Shown here: positions 8,317-10,021 of the stretch, in pieces
Layout of the letters: each line of letters begins with the position of its first letter
Position numbering within the stretch: position 1 is the first letter of the stretch
NCBI GenBank assembly: GCA_004151065.3
Contig: NWUY0300075406.1
Location: forward strand, 4,731 to 14,751
DNA length: 10,021 bases
Origin: Larix sibirica
Taxonomy: Eukaryota > Streptophyta > Pinopsida > Pinales > Pinaceae
Reading direction: 5' to 3'
Program-made: the position numbers and the translations under genes
The notes under the pieces: model-generated
Told to the model about the DNA's origin: nothing
Database searches by the model: none
The model's input: the letters and a program-made list of their open reading frames with translations, nothing else

Positions 8317-8368
8317 TGCAACCTCCATTAATAAGGGTGACTAAACTAGGTTGCAATCTCATGCAACC
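8317..8368. repeat. Clustered inverted repeat GGTTGCA/TGCAACC
   Basis: GGTTGCA (8349-8355) and TGCAACC (8362-8368) form a perfect 7-bp inverted repeat with a 6-base loop. A further TGCAACC copy (8317-8323) lies 25 bases upstream in the orientation that could pair with the middle element instead. It is short enough to be chance, and no gene lies next to it. Confidence 0.4.
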
Positions 8369-8392
8369 AACCACTTAATCCATGAGCAATTT

Positions 8393-8452
8393 GAATCCCT
8401 AAAATCTCAACTATATTTTGAATTTTGAATTAGAATCCTCAAAATCTCAGCT
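8393..8452 (+). repeat. Imperfect 40-bp tandem duplication
   Basis: GAATCCCTAAAATCTCAACT (8393-8412) recurs as GAATCCTCAAAATCTCAGCT (8433-8452) with three or four differences. A TTTTGAATTTTGAA stretch stands between them. It is a small local duplication in non-coding DNA. Confidence 0.5.
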
Positions 8453-9318
8453 CCTTCAAGTGAATAATCAGTGTTTATATGGTTTCAAAAGGAGGATTTA
8501 GGGTCCCCAATCTTGTTATTCCTTGTTCTATGAACTAATTCAAATAGCTATTAGCCAATAATAGAGTTCCAAAACTAATGTAATTTTTTAATATTGTTGA
8601 TTAAAGAGTTGTGTTGAATTTTTTTTAAGTATTTGACAAGGTTCTAGGAATATCTTGGGTGTATCCCACTGAAGGGAAGAGCATAAAACCCTCATTCTTC
8701 CATTTCCATTTATGTTAGATAAGTTTCATGTACCCCCATAGCTAAATATTTGTATTCCTAGTGGTTCAATGTTATTGGTATTTCTCTTTACAATCTTATC
8801 CATTCCATGTTGTTTTTATTACTTTTTTTTTTGCTTTTATTTCATGTTGTTTCCTACAACCTCGTATATATCCCCCAAGGTCTATAATTTCCTCTTCACG
8901 CAGTCGATTTGGTTAATTTCCAAATTGGTTCTTTGTTAGCTAAAATGGAGAACAAAGCATGAGAAACCTAGAGAGTGAACATGAGAATAATAATATGAAC
9001 GGAAATAAAATAGTTCTCGGAAATGATGGATGGAATTCCCTCTGACATAAAAAATGAAGTACTCTTACACTTCCCCATGATGATTGAACTCAACCCACGA
9101 TTCAACAACTATGCGATAAGACTTTCCAACCAACCTCTTCAATTAATGGTTTTATAAGTCAACAAAGGTGAATGGCTTCATTGAAGACACCTAGTTGAAA
9201 AGAGATGAGTTCATATGTTGACATTTAGAACTAGAGGATTACTCTCCCATACTCCCCTAAGTTATTCTCCCCCCTCTAGTGTAATTGTAACCCCTCTCGT
9301 GCTCTCTACAACCATATT

Positions 9319-9492
9319 GGACGATTATATAATATATTCCAATGTTAACATTTACATATCTTGAGTTCATGATAGAAAGACTACCACACAGTCCATACAA
9401 GTATATTTACAACAACTATATGCCTAGCCATTCATTAGTTAGGCCTTGTCCTTCAGCTCCAAACTAGGAATCCATAATAGCATATTTACATT
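9319..9492 (-). repeat. Dispersed repeat, inverted copy of 345-607
   Basis: On the minus strand this reads TGTAAATATG, then TATGGATTCCTAGT, AAGGCCTAACTA, TGGCTAGGCATA and TTGTAAATA followed by CTTGTATGGA. These are the words of the 80-bp unit at 345-440 in the same order and spacing. After one unit and the start of the next, the copy diverges and is shorter. It rejoins in an ATGTAAA, ATGTTA and A/T-rich block ending in GTCC, equivalent to 574-607. After GTCC it continues as AATATGGTTG, where the left copy instead enters the LTR. Confidence 0.6.
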
Positions 9493-9960
9493 ATTTACAT
9501 ACATGGTCATTAATGTAAGCTCACATGCATTAATTAATGCAATATATTCCAACGGTCAAGAATGGGCTATTACAGGTGATGAAGGCAAGGCGGATTTATG
9601 GTCAAGCCTTCAACATATTCCTTTGAGTTAGATGAGCCAAATTGTTTAGTTGTGGCTTGGACAGAATCGTTTAAGAGTGCCTTGATGTATTATTGGGTCA
9701 GCTTTGGTATTGTAGTGCAAACATGTTTGCATCATTGGTGGTTTCATATGGACAAATTGTGTCATTGGTCCCATGTGAAGGAGGAATTGGTCAACTGAGT
9801 CACCTTGGGTTGTTTTACATGAATGGCCATGTTTTGGTGATTGTTCCATTTAGTAAAAGTGGACTATATGAGGAAGATGGTTGCATTGATGACTCATGTA
9901 GAAAGTTGGGACTACCATAGGAGTTGATCGAGACAAATGTGATCAACTCATTCAAGGAGT
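9493..9960 (+). other. Unassigned sequence before a possible LTR start
   Basis: Several overlapping short frames (61-75 codons, between 9446 and 9920) are open here, slightly denser than elsewhere in the window. One at 9693-9920 reads GGIGQLSHLGLFYMNGHVLV and ends at TAG. None shows a motif I can tie to a family, and they overlap one another in different frames on both strands. The stretch could be a decayed coding tail of a retroelement whose 3' LTR begins at 9961, but I cannot support that from protein similarity. Confidence 0.25.
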
Positions 9961-10021
9961 TGTCACGTCCCCCATTTTGACCCTTGTAATATTTGGGCTA
10001 TAATGTAAATATTGTATGCAT
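9961..10021 (+). repeat. Possible start of another LTR, cut by the window end
   Basis: TGTCACGTCCCCC begins with TG and follows the short purine run AAGGAG (9954-9959). TGTCACG/TGTAACG followed by a C-run is a start seen in LTRs of several plant Ty3/gypsy families, so the reading is plausible. Only 61 bases are available, and no second copy is in the window. Confidence 0.3.

Larger units (their letters stand above)
8151..9318. other. Unassigned intergenic sequence with short repeats
   Basis: About 1.2 kb without a usable open frame on either strand, apart from the two small repeats listed separately. It includes a T-run (8822-8832) and pyrimidine-rich stretches such as CTCCCATACTCCCCTAAG and TTCTCCCCCCTCTAG (9243-9280). 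Read on the opposite strand these are purine-rich and resemble a polypurine tract. I recognise no gene, RNA or named element in it. Confidence 0.4.

Noticed and set aside
345-9492. Giant DNA transposon bounded by the inverted repeats at 345-607 and 9319-9492
   Set aside because: The repeats are unequal in length, contain tandem units and have no matching ends or target duplication. Nothing between them encodes a transposase, so two independent dispersed copies are simpler.
9446-9920. Cluster of short overlapping frames as a host gene
   Set aside because: Frames overlap on both strands, each is under 76 codons, and I find no convincing splice-site arrangement or protein motif.

Overview
This window looks like nuclear intergenic DNA from a large-genome seed plant. 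It holds no intact protein-coding gene. The evidence is: AT-rich sequence; no open frame longer than 141 codons on either strand; and a nested set of old retroelements, including a long-LTR element with a tRNA-Asp-type primer binding site and a tRNA-derived SINE-like unit. The degree of LTR decay and the style of the repeats would fit a gymnosperm or another slow-turnover genome, but that is inference; no marker gene fixes the species.

Left flank (1-607): a tRNA-derived SINE-like unit (about 59-291) with recognisable A and B boxes and a 9-A tail. It is followed by a dispersed repeat (345-607) containing a tandem repeat of exactly 80-bp period. A second, inverted copy of this dispersed repeat lies at 9319-9492.

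Central element (608-7000): an old, defective LTR retrotransposon on the + strand. The 5' LTR (608-2475, 1868 bp) starts with a degenerate TGTTAACAC and ends with GTGTTAACA, its perfect inverted counterpart. It carries a TATATAAAG box about 270 bp before its end. Three bases after it comes a primer binding site matching the 3' end of plant tRNA-Asp at 15 of 18 positions, the primer type known from Athila/Tat-lineage Ty3/gypsy elements. The 2.8-kb internal region holds only a broken, aspartate/glutamate-rich reading frame (about 2968-3759), with no protease, RT, RNase H or integrase motif that I can see. A second LTR copy starts at 5318 with intact TGTTAACAC and aligns with the first, but breaks off at 7000; it lacks the counterpart of 1826-2475. 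It also carries about 409 bp (6164-6572) that the 5' copy does not have.

Right part (7001-10021): more repeat-derived DNA, less certain. A direct-repeat/hairpin junction (6997-7062) is followed by unrecognised sequence that ends in a polypurine-tract-like TTGGGGGAGAA and TGTAAGATAC, a possible internal-to-3'-LTR boundary of a second element (7491/7502). The next kilobases contain short inverted and tandem repeats and the inverted copy of the left-flank repeat. The final 61 bases begin TGTCACGTCCCCC, which could be the start of another LTR.

Nothing here points to a functioning new system. The most informative structures are the LTR pair with its primer site, the acidic non-canonical frame between the LTRs, and the inverted repeat copy that acts as an empty-site comparison for the LTR insertion.
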